Assembly (NCBI GenBank): GCA_946902875.1
Contig: OX336340.1
Coordinates: 10,617,566 to 10,681,565, forward strand
DNA: 64,000 nucleotides
Origin: Nematopogon swammerdamellus
Lineage: Eukaryota > Arthropoda > Insecta > Lepidoptera > Adelidae
Direction of reading: 5' to 3'
Part shown: piece by piece, positions 56,301 to 62,244 of the stretch
Numbering within the stretch: position 1 is the stretch's first letter
Layout: every line of letters starts with the position of its first letter
Made by a program: the position numbers and the translations under genes
Notes under the pieces: generated by a model
Told to the model about the DNA's origin: nothing
Seen by the model: only the letters and a program-made list of their open reading frames with translations
The model's database searches: none

Positions 56301-58037
56301 AAATCGTCTTTTGGCATTTATGTTTTTACCCCCCTAAACCTTATCCGATTTTTTCTTTTGTTGTAATGACAATGACAGTCGAATCTACGTTCCTGTCTTT
56401 TTATTTTTTGAATATCTAAAGTGTTCCATCATCTAAATACCATACATTGAGATCTGAATTTATTTTTAGAATTACTGGTTGTATGGCAAGACTAAAAATT
56501 AAGGGACCTAGGGGATCTCCTTGTTGGGCCCCGACCCGAGATGCAAGGGTATAGTTAAAGTATAGTAAGGTCTAAAGTGATGATTCAATAAAGGTTAATG
56601 AACTTCATGCATGACATAAAAAAATAAAAAATATTTTTTTTTTCGGTCGAAATAATTTTTTTTAGCTCCGGTGTTGTAGGTATATTTCATCTAAACAAAA
56701 AAATTACAGGAACGTAGATTGGACTGTCCTTAAGACAAGAAAAACAAATTGTAAAAAACGGATTAGGTTTAGAGTTGTGTTTCCGATTATTTACTCCGCA
56801 GAACTTAAAACATGTTTGATGAATTTGGTCGATTATTGTTATCTAGTCATTTATTTAAGGTGTCAAACATTTTCATCCACGATACGAACGTAATCTTCTC
56901 CTCGCAGAGGAGGATTCAGCAGAATTATAATAAATTTAAATCCTAAGAAGCAAGACGTTTCAGCTGGGCTAATATAACGTGTCGGTGCCTGTGGTCACAG
57001 AACTACAGACTGGACGTGGAAAATAGTACAGTACAGTACAGGACACTCATCGGTGGGTAAGAACAACGGAGCAGAGGACGGAGACTACATACTATCCGCT
57101 TAGACGTGCGCCTAGCTAGAGTATAGAAATCTAGATGGCCGATACGTAGGTAGAGAAGATTTTGGCTTGAGAAGATGTATCGTGTCAGACGGGCTGCTAA
57201 CCGATCTAGATTCTCATGACGTTCTGAAATGGTACTCGTCCCGGTCTTTATACGTCCAGGGAAGTAAAATTGTTTATAAGAAAAATTACGTCATGCCACC
57301 TTGTTAAGTATGACCCAGCTAGACATAAAAAAAAGCCTCAGTTGCACTCCGGGAGTGCCGGCAGAAGTGAAAACTTTTTGTATTTGCGAAAATAATTCTT
57401 AGGTGGTTATAAGAAAAAATAAACACCCTAAAAAAATTTAAACACCGTAACATTGTTTAAAAAAGGAAAGAAAAGAAAAAAAAAACAAAAAAAATTTTGA
57501 GGGATTCGAACCCATGGTCAAAAAATACAAATCCTACACTCTTACCATTGAGCCACGAAATCACATAAACGACCAAACGAATATCGGATTTCCTTGATTC
57601 GCTTTCGGCTTTACTGTCACTGAGAGACGAACAGAATTGATCCCGAGCCACTCGTAACTATACCCTTAATGCAATGACTTAAGGTTACATTTTTAATAAT
57701 AACAGGCTACGGATCTGGCGCGAATCAGATCTGACGCGAGTTTAACATTTTTTACCCATCCAAAAAAAGTGCCAAGCGCCGCTAAAGAAGTTTTCACTTC
57801 AATAAAAATGACAATAAACGTAAAAGCGCAAGAGTGCCATACCGGATCCTGTTAGCGACGAGTAGTTCGGCGATGTCGCGGCCGAGCTTGGAGTAGGCGG
57901 ACTCGACGATGACGAGCACCTTGGGGTCGATGCGCAGGCGCGCATCCGAGCGATGGTCGCGCGCGCCGCCCGCCCCGCCCCCCGCCAGCATCGAGCAGTG
58001 CACCAGCGGCCGCGGCGGCCGCTCCCGGTACACCAGG
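32165..58037 (-). CDS. sfl: Heparan sulfate N-deacetylase/N-sulfotransferase (NDST), 13 visible exons, N-terminal exon(s) missing
   Basis: NDST is a Golgi type II membrane enzyme that removes acetyl groups from GlcNAc in heparan sulfate and sulfates the freed amine using PAPS; in flies (sulfateless) it is needed for FGF, Wnt and Hedgehog signalling. Thirteen minus-strand exons (58037-57843, 46945-46693, 45516-45351, 43394-43188, 41084-40907, 40423-40178, 39320-39158, 38517-38335, 37184-36964, 34975-34820, 33590-33474, 33000-32818, 32387-32165) splice in consistent phase into 829 codons plus TAG. Landmarks in order: [98 protein letters not shown] (deacetylase half), then [15 protein letters not shown] (PAPS 5'-phosphosulfate loop with the catalytic Lys), AYSWYQH and the two-Cys [18 protein letters not shown] end of the sulfotransferase. 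Family members are about 850-1050 residues, so the cytoplasmic tail and anchor are missing here. No frameshift or stop is seen: the gene looks functional. Confidence 0.95.
32400..32800. other. NDST intron between exons L and M
   Basis: AT-rich with a (TA)n run at 32447-32467. No element recognised. Confidence 0.5.
32818..33000 (-). CDS. sfl: NDST exon L
   Basis: Acceptor TTTTGCACAG/AAACCGAT, donor CTTAA/GTGAGT. Encodes [40 protein letters not shown] and [16 protein letters not shown], matching the family pattern. Confidence 0.94.
33474..33590 (-). CDS. sfl: NDST exon K (3'-phosphate binding region)
   Basis: Acceptor TTTGTACAG/AGCCTACT, donor CTTAAG/GTAAAA. Encodes [20 protein letters not shown] and [25 protein letters not shown] is a sulfotransferase signature of this family. 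Confidence 0.93.
33755..34090 (+). repeat. Dispersed repeat with expanded polypyrimidine core
   Basis: An outer repeat skeleton (CTAGCTTTTAGTATTTAGC at the left; GAAATTTCGTCAAAATCCGT and GGCGTGAAAGAGGAAGAAAC at the right) encloses about 230 bp of C/T only sequence (33780-34007). It lies in the NDST intron upstream of exon K. Confidence 0.65.
34095..34480. other. NDST intron, unremarkable
   Basis: Short CATACATA run near 34171-34192. Nothing else recognised. Confidence 0.4.
34480..34815 (-). repeat. Three degraded tandem copies of the 3' part of NDST exon J with its donor
   Basis: Reading downstream from exon J (34820-34975), copies lie at about 34702-34795, 34573-34680 and 34480-34556. The nearest still reads [20 protein letters not shown], then LISPSKR, followed by a GT donor (CCAAGAG/GTACGC); the next has frameshifts and a 20-bp internal duplication (GGGCGTGGGCG); the last is weakest. 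None has an upstream acceptor like exon J, so they look like pseudo-exons. Confidence 0.75.
34820..34975 (-). CDS. sfl: NDST exon J
   Basis: Acceptor TTGCGTCAG/GTACCTAA, donor CCAAGAG/GTATAC. Encodes [40 protein letters not shown] and [12 protein letters not shown]. The 3' two thirds recur as degraded tandem copies at 34480-34795. Confidence 0.93.
35020..35740. other. NDST intron, no feature recognised
   Basis: AT-rich intron sequence between exons I and J. Confidence 0.35.
35756..36010 (+). pseudogene. RTE-type non-LTR retrotransposon 3' coding end
   Basis: The plus strand reads [20 protein letters not shown], then after frameshifts [16 protein letters not shown] and [17 protein letters not shown], the conserved C-terminus of RTE elements. 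Decayed. Confidence 0.75.
36012..36575 (+). pseudogene. RTE-type non-LTR retrotransposon RT fragment
   Basis: Reads [20 protein letters not shown] (RT core entry), [35 protein letters not shown], and [18 protein letters not shown], with internal deletions and frameshifts. It follows a 3' end fragment of the same type, so two insertions or a rearranged copy are involved. Confidence 0.75.
36580..36960. other. NDST intron, no feature recognised
   Basis: AT-rich. No element or exon seen before exon I. Confidence 0.35.
36964..37184 (-). CDS. sfl: NDST exon I (PAPS-binding loop of the sulfotransferase)
   Basis: Acceptor ATTGACAG/AATCCATG, donor GGATTG/GTGAGT. Encodes [40 protein letters not shown] and [14 protein letters not shown]. 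The sequence [10 protein letters not shown] holds the lysine that is catalytic in human NDST1 and binds the 5'-phosphosulfate of PAPS. A mariner-like relic begins about 40 nt upstream of the acceptor. Confidence 0.95.
37226..37775 (+). mobile_element. Deleted mariner/Tc1-like (ITm) transposon with TIRs
   Basis: 22-nt inverted repeats (CCAATAGGGACGGGTCGATG... at 37226-37247; CCAAGAGGGACGGATCGATG... reading in from 37775) differ at two positions. Inside, 37329-37637 encodes a transposase piece: [40 protein letters not shown] and [18 protein letters not shown]. The first catalytic Asp (FNDEAHF) is present, and the rest of the DDE domain and the N-terminus are deleted. It lies in the NDST intron next to exon I. 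Confidence 0.8.
37963..38085 (-). mobile_element. tRNA-type SINE body fragment
   Basis: Inverted copy of CACCGTTCGGAACCGGTG..., ACTAGGTGGTAGGCTCAAAT and GTAGCCGACTGGGTTGGTAC, as in the full SINE at 41727-42138. Confidence 0.7.
38160..38320 (-). repeat. Tandem duplicate of the end of NDST exon H plus its donor, with a 24-base G run
   Basis: 38160-38306 repeats 38321-38450 (the final about 100 bp of exon H and the first intron bases) almost exactly. In the copy, the six-G run at the splice donor has become 24 G (C on the plus strand, 38173-38196). The reading frame runs open through both copies on the minus strand (38541-37993). Confidence 0.85.
38335..38517 (-). CDS. sfl: NDST exon H
   Basis: Acceptor GTGAACAG/ATCAACAT. 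Encodes [40 protein letters not shown] and [19 protein letters not shown]. The donor is taken as GGG/GTCTGT at 38334, which gives the expected LW-x-NPC junction; it is a weak site inside a six-G run. The last part of this exon plus the donor is duplicated just downstream (38160-38306). Confidence 0.88.
38540..39150. other. NDST intron between exons G and H
   Basis: AT-rich. No repeat recognised apart from short CATACATTCATA runs. Confidence 0.4.
39158..39320 (-). CDS. sfl: NDST exon G
   Basis: Acceptor TGATTGTCAG/ACTGCGGC, donor AACCCG/GTAAGC. Encodes [40 protein letters not shown] and [14 protein letters not shown]. Exit phase 0. Confidence 0.93.
39780..40065 (+). pseudogene. Non-LTR retrotransposon 3' fragment
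   Basis: With frameshifts the plus strand reads [20 protein letters not shown], then [20 protein letters not shown], the C-terminal pattern of Jockey/CR1-like ORF2. The matching pattern in the better preserved element at 12550-14020 is [18 protein letters not shown]. Confidence 0.65.
40178..40423 (-). CDS. sfl: NDST exon F
   Basis: Acceptor GTTCTCGCAG/GTTCTCGC, donor GCCAG/GTTTCA. Encodes [20 protein letters not shown], a block ending [20 protein letters not shown], and [20 protein letters not shown]. The His-rich segments are the best conserved part of the NDST deacetylase domain. Confidence 0.94.
40440..40900. other. NDST intron between exons E and F
   Basis: No element recognised. Confidence 0.4.
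40907..41084 (-). CDS. sfl: NDST exon E
   Basis: Acceptor ATGATCAG/GAACACG, donor TTCACCTG/GTAACC. Encodes [40 protein letters not shown] and [14 protein letters not shown]. In frame with exons D and F ([12 protein letters not shown] and HHFTW-FSHMW across the junctions). Confidence 0.93.
41168..41502 (-). mobile_element. SINE, complete body with GTGTGGGGCCGGTAC head
   Basis: On the minus strand: CCGTGTGGGGCCGGTAC, CCACTGCATCGCTCCCCGTG, ACTAGGTGGTAGGGTTTAAC, GGTTGGTACCACCGCACTG, CAGTTCAGTGTAGCCGGCAC, GCTGACATCACGGATGTTGT and GTGTCAGTTTCCAT, then poly-A. Same body as the 5S-headed SINE at 409-799 but with a different head. Confidence 0.8.
41727..42138 (+). mobile_element. tRNA-headed SINE, full length
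   Basis: The head GCGGGTGGCCGAGTGGTTTG ... GAAGTTCGAATCCGGTC carries A- and B-box motifs of a tRNA-like pol III promoter. The body has AACTGTAGGTCCCTTCCC, TTACTAGGTGGTAGGCTCA, GTTGGTACCACCGTACTGG and GGAAGTCTCCGGTATGGCAC, and the tail is CATACCGGATTACAT plus poly-A (42122-42140). It is parallel in layout to the 5S-headed SINE. Confidence 0.8.
42145..42595. other. NDST intron, no feature recognised
   Basis: AT-rich sequence between two SINE insertions. Confidence 0.4.
42600..42831 (+). mobile_element. tRNA-type SINE, 5'-truncated
   Basis: Starts GGTAGAGTGGTAGGCTCAAA and runs to CATACCGGATTACAT plus poly-A (42821-42836). Diverged from 41727-42138 with small indels. Confidence 0.8.
42839..43176 (+). 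mobile_element. SINE with GTGTGGGGCCGGTAC head, inserted beside NDST exon D donor
   Basis: Same family as 41168-41502, in plus orientation: GTGTGGGGCCGGTACCTAC, GGTAGGTCTTAACCCGCTCG, TTCCGTCCAGTTCAGTGTAG, GCTGACATCACGGATGTTGC and GTGTCAGTTTGCAT, then A at 43168-43176. Its poly-A ends about ten bases from the exon D splice donor. It directly follows another SINE. Confidence 0.85.
43188..43394 (-). CDS. sfl: NDST exon D
   Basis: Acceptor GCGGGCAG/AGCGCAGC, donor GAGAG/GTGAGT. Encodes [38 protein letters not shown] and [16 protein letters not shown]. The Asp pair in VDIDDIF belongs to the deacetylase active-site region of the family. A SINE poly-A ends about ten bases past the donor. Confidence 0.93.
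43480..44560. other. NDST intron between exons C and D
   Basis: Contains a duplicated palindromic block at 43738-43813 (listed separately) and otherwise AT-rich unassigned sequence. Confidence 0.4.
43738..43813. repeat. Two copies of a 30-bp near-palindromic block
   Basis: ATGTGTCGGCGGGACAGCAT followed by ATGTCCCGGC occurs at 43738-43767 and again at 43784-43813, 46 bp apart. Within each copy CGGGACA and TGTCCCG pair around GCATA. Confidence 0.8.
44560..45325 (+). repeat. Long dispersed repeat with GGACA/GACGGAC minisatellite
   Basis: Shares TGTTATATCCGCCATAATA, ATTACGGTTCTAGAGATACA, CGGCGTAGGCTTAGCAATAG and GGATACGGAAACCTAAAAA with 10085-10290. It also has ACAAGTGCGAGTCGGACACG, a lepidopteran repeat hallmark. 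A minisatellite of GACAGACGGACG units occupies 45171-45283. Confidence 0.7.
45171..45283. repeat. GACAGACGGACG minisatellite
   Basis: About nine near-identical 12-bp units with GATG variants near the start. The minus translation gives the artificial [18 protein letters not shown] protein. Confidence 0.9.
45351..45516 (-). CDS. sfl: NDST exon C
   Basis: Acceptor TTGCGGCAG/GACGCG, donor GGACG/GTAACC. Encodes [18 protein letters not shown], then [19 protein letters not shown] and [10 protein letters not shown]. The donor lies only about 25 nt from the end of a dispersed repeat (44560-45325). Confidence 0.93.
45600..46210. other. NDST intron between exons B and C
   Basis: No element recognised. 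A weak fragment (TTTTTCCGCCGTACTGAATG at about 45993) resembles the SINE body. Confidence 0.35.
46216..46552 (+). mobile_element. SINE body with a triplicated tail block
   Basis: GGTTGGTACCACCGCACTG, TTCCGTCCAGTTCAGTGTAG, GCTGACATCACGGATGTTGT. The block from CACCCGGTGTTATGGGCTGA to GTAGGTGATGTA is present three times (46370-46415, 46423-46465, 46471-46512) before GTGTCAGTTTCCAT and the A-rich end. Confidence 0.75.
46693..46945 (-). CDS. sfl: NDST exon B
   Basis: Acceptor ACAG/GTACAAG, donor CTTAAA/GTCAGT (non-standard C at +3). Encodes [57 protein letters not shown] and [18 protein letters not shown], closely following the NDST deacetylase pattern. Separated from exon A by an intron of about 10.9 kb, the longest visible in the gene. 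Confidence 0.93.
47025..47170. repeat. Left arm of a ~145-bp direct repeat around a SINE
   Basis: GCATCAACATTCAACGACAT, CAGCGACAGTACCGAAGGAA, AGATGTAAAGCTGTATTAAT and ACACAACTGGGGTTGTAACA match 47454-47598 at about 95% identity. Confidence 0.85.
47212..47445 (+). mobile_element. tRNA-type SINE, 5'-truncated
   Basis: Runs from CCTTAGGTGATAAGCTCAAA through GGAAGTCTCCGGTATGGCAC to CATACCGGATTACAT plus poly-A. It lies between the two arms of a direct repeat. Confidence 0.8.
47454..47598. repeat. Right arm of the ~145-bp direct repeat
   Basis: Second copy of 47025-47170, beginning just after the SINE poly-A (AAAAAAAAGACCAATAGG). The preceding GACCAATAGG also precedes the left arm at 46990. Confidence 0.85.
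47620..49560. other. NDST intron A-B, mixed sequence
   Basis: Contains a short palindrome (AGTGGTCCATTTAATGGACC near 47676), GC-rich patches at 47920-48010 and 48780-48870 with open but unrecognisable frames, and no supported exon. Confidence 0.35.
49573..49915. repeat. Dispersed repeat, copy 2 (pairs with 9400-9715)
   Basis: Better preserved copy: GGGAACACACTCACCGG, TTCGCCGTACGACACAGAAA, CATGGCAGTACTTATAAAAC, GATCACCAATTAGACGGATG, GGCGCTGGATACAGTGCAAG. Probably retrotransposon-derived. The conceptual frames are not recognisable. Confidence 0.55.
49955..50145 (+). mobile_element. tRNA-type SINE, head and partial body
   Basis: Starts within the tRNA-like head (TGTGAGAGGTCTAAGGTTCG, AATCCGGTCGGCGTG) and runs to TCATATTGTAGCCGATTGGG, where it is truncated. 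Confidence 0.75.
50150..50825. other. NDST intron A-B, unassigned
   Basis: GC-rich patch at 50420-50690. No exon or element identified. Confidence 0.35.
50829..51221. repeat. Long inverted repeat (arms ~165-175 bp, loop ~50 bp) with G/C homopolymers
   Basis: Left arm 50829-51004 and right arm 51056-51221 are near-perfect inverted copies (AGAAATAAAGTATGTATTGT, TTAAGAACTCGTATAAGC, AGAAAGTACCGATTTTTTTG, GCGCGG). A run of about 28 G at 50961-50989 faces a C run at 51081-51095. Transcription through the NDST intron would produce a long RNA hairpin. Confidence 0.85.
51230..53125. other. NDST intron A-B, unassigned
   Basis: Mostly AT-rich. Contains ATAGGGTTCCGCAACTACGG (52080), a repeat-family remnant, and a GC-richer block at 52640-53010. 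No exon identified. Confidence 0.35.
53130..53815. repeat. Minisatellite of ~9-10 diverged 60-75 bp units, first unit inverted
   Basis: The consensus unit runs AGTTACTTACTTTCTTCGA, A-rich, TTTATCGTTTACCTGAACG, CAGCTCGGCCTTCGGCCTCG, CCCTT. The first unit (53131-53190) is in the opposite direction (AAGGGCGAGGCCAAAGGCCG). Each unit contains the short palindrome CGGCCTTCGGCC or CGAGGCC-type core. Confidence 0.85.
53820..55270. other. NDST intron A-B with repeat remnants
   Basis: A repeat tail TCACGTCAAAATCCGTTCAG at 54191 (same class as 34041 and 59198) and GACAAACAGACAGACAGGCA at 55170. GC-rich but unassigned block at 54640-54900. Confidence 0.35.
55279..55543. mobile_element. MITE with ~44-nt terminal inverted repeats
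   Basis: Left CTATAGAGCGTTCCAACTAA then AAGTTCCCTTCGCCGTTATG; the right end reads in as CTATAGTGCATTCCAACTAA then the same. About 265 bp, no coding capacity. Confidence 0.85.
55550..56330. other. NDST intron A-B, GC-mixed, unassigned
   Basis: Open plus frame at 55614-55982 overlaps a GC-rich block; its Arg/Gly-rich translation matches nothing I recognise. Confidence 0.35.
56334..56785. mobile_element. Inverted-repeat element with ~65-80 nt diverged TIRs
   Basis: Left TAAACCTTATCCGATTTTTT ... ACAGTCGAATCTACGTTCCT pairs with right AGGAACGTAGATTGGACTGT ... ACGGATTAGGTTTAGA. The outer parts have drifted and the inner 20 nt are nearly identical. Confidence 0.7.
57500..57572 (-). pseudogene. tRNA-like sequence (pol III boxes), decayed
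   Basis: The minus strand has TGGCTCAATGGTAAGAG (A box), GGGTTCGAATCCC (B box) and a T run after it, with correct spacing. The acceptor and anticodon stems do not pair, so it is a tRNA relic or SINE head, not a working tRNA. Confidence 0.45.
57843..58037 (-). CDS. sfl: NDST exon A (start of luminal deacetylase region)
   Basis: Acceptor TGTCGGCAG/CCTGGTG and donor AGGATCCG/GTATGG. Encodes [17 protein letters not shown], a Gly/Ala/Arg-rich spacer, then [20 protein letters not shown] and [11 protein letters not shown], the first block conserved across NDSTs. Entry phase 2 (one base completes an upstream codon), so at least one more coding exon exists upstream. Confidence 0.9.
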
Positions 58038-58145
58038 CTGCCGACATATCAAACACAACTCTTAACTATTACGTACCAATGTATCATTTGCCCGACACGT
58101 GCACCGAAAGGTACCTGACCGAAAATCGTTATTGCAGAACATAAT

Positions 58146-58234
58146 CTGGCACCAAGATCATCCGGTGTTATAGGCTGACATCACGGATGTAGTAGGTGAT
58201 GTAGACAACCGTGTCAGTTTCCATAAAAAAAAAC
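58146..58234 (+). mobile_element. SINE 3' tail fragment
   Basis: TGGCACCAAGATCATCCGGT, GGCTGACATCACGGATGTAG and CCGTGTCAGTTTCCAT plus poly-A. Only the last about 85 bp of the body. Confidence 0.8.
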
Positions 58235-58239
58235 ATAAT

Positions 58240-58910
58240 ATAGTCATTACTTTGAGGTTGGATGAACCAGAGGCGAAGATCAACAATAATATTAAAAATG
58301 ACATGGCGGCGGGTTCCGCATCGCTATGTCATGGTCAGCGCCACTCACGCCATCTATGTATTAGTTAAAATGCTTCATACTCTTTTCGATAGATGGCGCG
58401 CATACACTTTTTGGGGCGGGTTTCCAAAAAGTACACCTTGTAAAAACTAAAATACAGGAGCATAGGAACCACAAAACACTGCTATTAGAAAAGACTTAGC
58501 CTGCGGAAATCAAATATGGGGCCAAAAATTAAAAAATAAAATTTCACGAAAAAGAAATTTAATTTTCAATAGCGACTTAGGATTGCCTCTTCTCCGGCGC
58601 TGCGATGCTCTAATACTAATGTTTTTAAGTTTACTTTGTTATTAATTATATTCATTTTTGTATATTCATTTTGTACGTCAATCTTTAACGTCTGGTACAA
58701 CGGACACCAGACGTCGGCTCCAGGAACTCCCGCAGTTCCTGATGAAGCCCGTGACGTAGCGGGCGAAACGTCGACTCATATGTAAGTCTTTAAACCTACT
58801 GTTAATCCGGAATCTTAATAAAAATGAATATGCTCTAATACTTCACGTATTTACTAGTAAAAACGGGTTATTACTGATTTCGGGTGTTTACGGTAACATA
58901 TATAATAGAC
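58240..58910. other. Upstream flank/intron of NDST, unassigned
   Basis: A retroposon-like CGGGCGAAACGTCGACTC block near 58760 and no coding signal. Confidence 0.35.
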
Positions 58911-58914
58911 TAGC

Positions 58915-59275
58915 TTTTGCCCGCAGCTTCGTTCGCGGTAAACTCGGTTTAATAGCAAACCCGATTTAAACGTAAATATAATAATAAACTATCGCTTATC
59001 TCATATTATCTCTCTCTCTCCCTCCCGCCACTCCCCTCCGTCCTTATCACCCCTTTCCATCCGGCACTATCATTCCACACTAAATTACGTTCATACTATG
59101 CTTTCTTTGATACTGCTTAGCCTTATTGCTATTTAGCGTGATAGTATATTGCCTATAGTGAGCCTCAAGAACTATGCTTTACATTGGTGCAAAGCGCATC
59201 AAAATCTGTTCAGTGGTTACCACAAATATACATACATACATACAGACAGACGTTCCCTTTTATAAGAAGTAAAGA
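58915..59275 (+). repeat. Dispersed TTTTGCCCGCAGCTTCG repeat
   Basis: TAGCTTTTGCCCGCAGCTTC at the left and ATCAAAATCTGTTCAGTGGT plus (CATA)n and CAGACAGACG at the right, with a (CT)n run at 59006-59030. Second copy of the family at 8440-8800. Confidence 0.7.
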
Positions 59276-59279
59276 TAAA

Positions 59280-60435
59280 TATTACCATTAGAACTAAGAA
59301 ACGAAACAAATAAACATTGATTTAAAATTGTATTAAAAATCTGTGTAAAATCTTATCTCAAAATAATGTATTTTTTTTCGCGGGCAAAAAAAAACAACTA
59401 GGTATGTGATATTTGTGTAATGTGTTGTGTCCTATATTCTACTTGTGTACGAGTATGAACTTCATGCATTATAAATGAACGCATTGTAACATTAAATCAT
59501 CGTGCCTGTTGTTTTCTTTTTCTCGGTAAGAAATTATGAACTTCTGGATCCAAGCGACCGCGACCGAGAAGAAATAAGTTGATAGCTCGCACGAATAAAA
59601 TTGTATGATTTCTTCGTAAGACGCCCGCCACCGCGCACCGCGCCGCGCCGCCCGCGCACGCCACCCCGCCTAAATGAGGCTCAATTTCCATTTTAAACCT
59701 ACATTACGTTCAAGTCGTGGATCTTCGCGACTCAACTTCACAAAAGGGGCGCCGCGCCATCGCTCCGGTTATTGACAAACTCCGACCGAAAAACTTGCAC
59801 GAATCAAGGTAGCTTGCGCGCGGAATTCGAAAACAAGAAATTGTCGCAGAAACTCTTGTGGAAAGTTGCGAAGAGGAACCTTATCTATTGAGCGGCACGG
59901 CCGCCGCCCCCCACGCTGCCGTCGCGGAGACGGCGCGGCGGAGCGGCGAACCGGAGCTGAGCTGCGGCGCAAGTTTTTGATAGAAGCGTCAGAAGCGAGC
60001 CGTCAGTTTGTTCGGCTAACTTCAGTGTACAACCACCCGCCCTCTCGTACGTAATATGATAGGGCCGAGCCGGCCGAGAAGATGAGCAGGCAAGTCTTCG
60101 CTGATCCACTTCAGCATGTCGATCACGCACGAGTTTTCGCTCGTTAGTGCCCAAAATTCTCGCTGGAGCCGCTTGCATCTTTGCCATACTTTCTTTTTCG
60201 TTCAGGCTATCGTGGGTGGAACGGGCTAAGAAAACTCGTGATCAACATGCTGTTATATATGATAGCGAAGCAACGAGCTACATCGAATCGCGAGACGGCG
60301 ATCGGCGAGCGAGACGGGGTATCGACGCTTCCGGTGCGGACGTTGAGAGCCGTACAGTGAAGACGTCCGAGGCCAGTAGCTTTATTATAAGTGTTTTACA
60401 ATATAACTAACACAATACTGAACTTTTACCTTAAG
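59280..60435. other. Upstream of NDST exon A: CpG-rich patches, no recognised exon
   Basis: GC-rich patches at 59620-59680 and 59890-59960 stand out from AT-rich surroundings. They could be part of the NDST promoter or a 5' untranslated exon, but no signal-anchor peptide or convincing splice pair was found. Confidence 0.3.
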
Positions 60436-60440
60436 TTTCT

Positions 60441-60692
60441 CCCAAGAACGTTAGAAGAGGTAGGGACGTCGGACCTTTCCCGCGCCAGTGTAACACGATA
60501 TTAGTAAAAACTTACCAATAAAATTCTTTGGTCGCCCGCTGGCCACATAGCGTCAACCTTCCCCCACTCGATACCACCCAATCAGAGCGCGCGCCGTCCC
60601 CTCCGCTACCCGCGGAGCTCGACGACGCTGGTTCTCATACAAGCATTGGACAGTCGGACGTCCCTACCTCTTCTAACGTTCTTGGGTTCTCC
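60441..60692. mobile_element. Inverted-repeat (MITE-like) element, ~30-nt TIRs
   Basis: CCCAAGAACGTTAGAAGAGG and TAGGGACGTC at 60441-60470 recur exactly inverted at 60663-60692. The interior is GC-rich and non-coding. Confidence 0.75.
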
Positions 60693-60699
60693 TATAGCT

Positions 60700-62085
60700 A
60701 TAACATGCCTTTGAGCGCATACGAGCGTGAAGCGACCAGCTAGGTTCATAGCAGATAATGAGCTTACTGGCTGTTCACCAGAAGTCAGAAGACGTCACAG
60801 TGGTGCAACCGTGACGTCGAGCTTCTCAAATTTGTGATGTACTCATAGAGTGTTCATTAAAGCCACCCACCGGTGAATAGAGAGGCGACGCGACGGTGCA
60901 GCCGTGCGCGACGCACATCCCACTCACGCGAACTAATTTAATAACAAGTGAACGCTAATTAGATCAGCGTTGAGCAGTTAGTGAAATTCGACACCCCCGT
61001 CGTCGTCGAATCCACGCCCTACCCGCGCCGCCCCCACCACCGCGCGAGGCTGGCACGCGTGTGCCTACGCGCCGACACGCAGCGCACTCACAACAATACT
61101 GGAGAATATTCCTGAAATTCAGTGTTCCGTATAATATTCAGAATGTACATGAATCTGCTTATTTTCGTGAAAATTGCGGAACTCGTAAGTACATAATTTT
61201 ACAGAATCAACGCTTGCTTGGCAACAATCGGCAGCGAATTGATGAATGTTTGAGCGGTAAGATGGATATTTTAGTGATCAAACTTCTGGCTTAGACAGTA
61301 AGGCGAGTAAAGAGCTATACAGTTTCAGATGGGATTCTATAACAGGAGCAAGCCATGTCTCCGAAGACAATTGACTACCAAGTAACTGTAATTAAACTCA
61401 GCAAATATAAACAAAGCGTCAAAGCGATCGAGTGAGCCTCTAAGCAATCATTTGCAACAGAGGCTCGGTCGGACGTTATCTATCATTCTTCAGAGACGAA
61501 ATAATAGGTAAATAATTTTTAACCCGCTTCAAAAAAGGAGCAGGTTCTCAATTCGACCAGTATGCATTTTTTAAGTAAAGCTTTTAAAAGCACGTTTGGG
61601 TTGGGGACTTAACTCAAAAAAAGTGAAAAGTCACGAAAGTATGAACGGAATTGCAAGGCTCCTCATTTCTATGCGCTGCTCAGACAATGAGGGCGTTGGC
61701 TGTGCTTCCCTGCGCCATCTATGATAGTATTTTGAAGTCAAACCATTGTATAAGTTGAAAAAAAGTTGAAAGGATTATAGCAAAGATGGCGTTATCCTGA
61801 TCGAAATTAAATTAATAATTTGATTTTAAATACAAAGCGTAATAAGTTTAGCTTCTGTCGAGGTCCCACGACACCTGCCTGGCCGTTTTATGTATGTAGG
61901 TACAGTACCCGGCAGTAAATAATGAACATGGAGAGAACAGAAAGAGACACTTCTGTCTGTTGTAGAGCTTCGTCCCAGTCGCACAGTGACGTGTGAGTTC
62001 GTGCGACAGGGGCCACGCTCTACAAGCGGATTAAACATCCCCGTTTAAACCAGCTTTCTAATAAAAAACCCGCATCCAAGCATCT
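60700..62085. other. Spacer, unassigned
   Basis: CpG-rich block at 60880-61090 and otherwise ordinary sequence. No exon identified. Confidence 0.3.
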
Positions 62086-62089
62086 AAAT

Positions 62090-62241
62090 CGGCCCATGCA
62101 TTTGGGAGCTACGATGCCACAGACTTATGCTGGCATGGCACCTAACTGAGCGTGGTTTCGCGAGGAGATGTGATTTTGGCTCTGTCGACTGCACCATTGG
62201 TCCCTCGGCACAGCCACCCATGCTGGTTTACATAAAAAAAA
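62090..62241 (+). mobile_element. Divergent SINE tail of the same superfamily
   Basis: ATGCTGGCATGGCACCTAAC, GGAGATGTGATTTTGGCTC and CAGCCACCCATGCTGGTTTA, CAT plus poly-A parallel the tRNA-type SINE tail (GGAGGTGATATTGGCTGG, GCCACCCATACCGGATTACA) but with many differences. Confidence 0.65.
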
Positions 62242-62244
62242 GAC

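Noticed and set aside
59885..60187. Candidate NDST first exon
   Set aside because: No hydrophobic anchor in the translation and no in-phase (phase 2) donor found; kept only as unassigned CpG-rich DNA.
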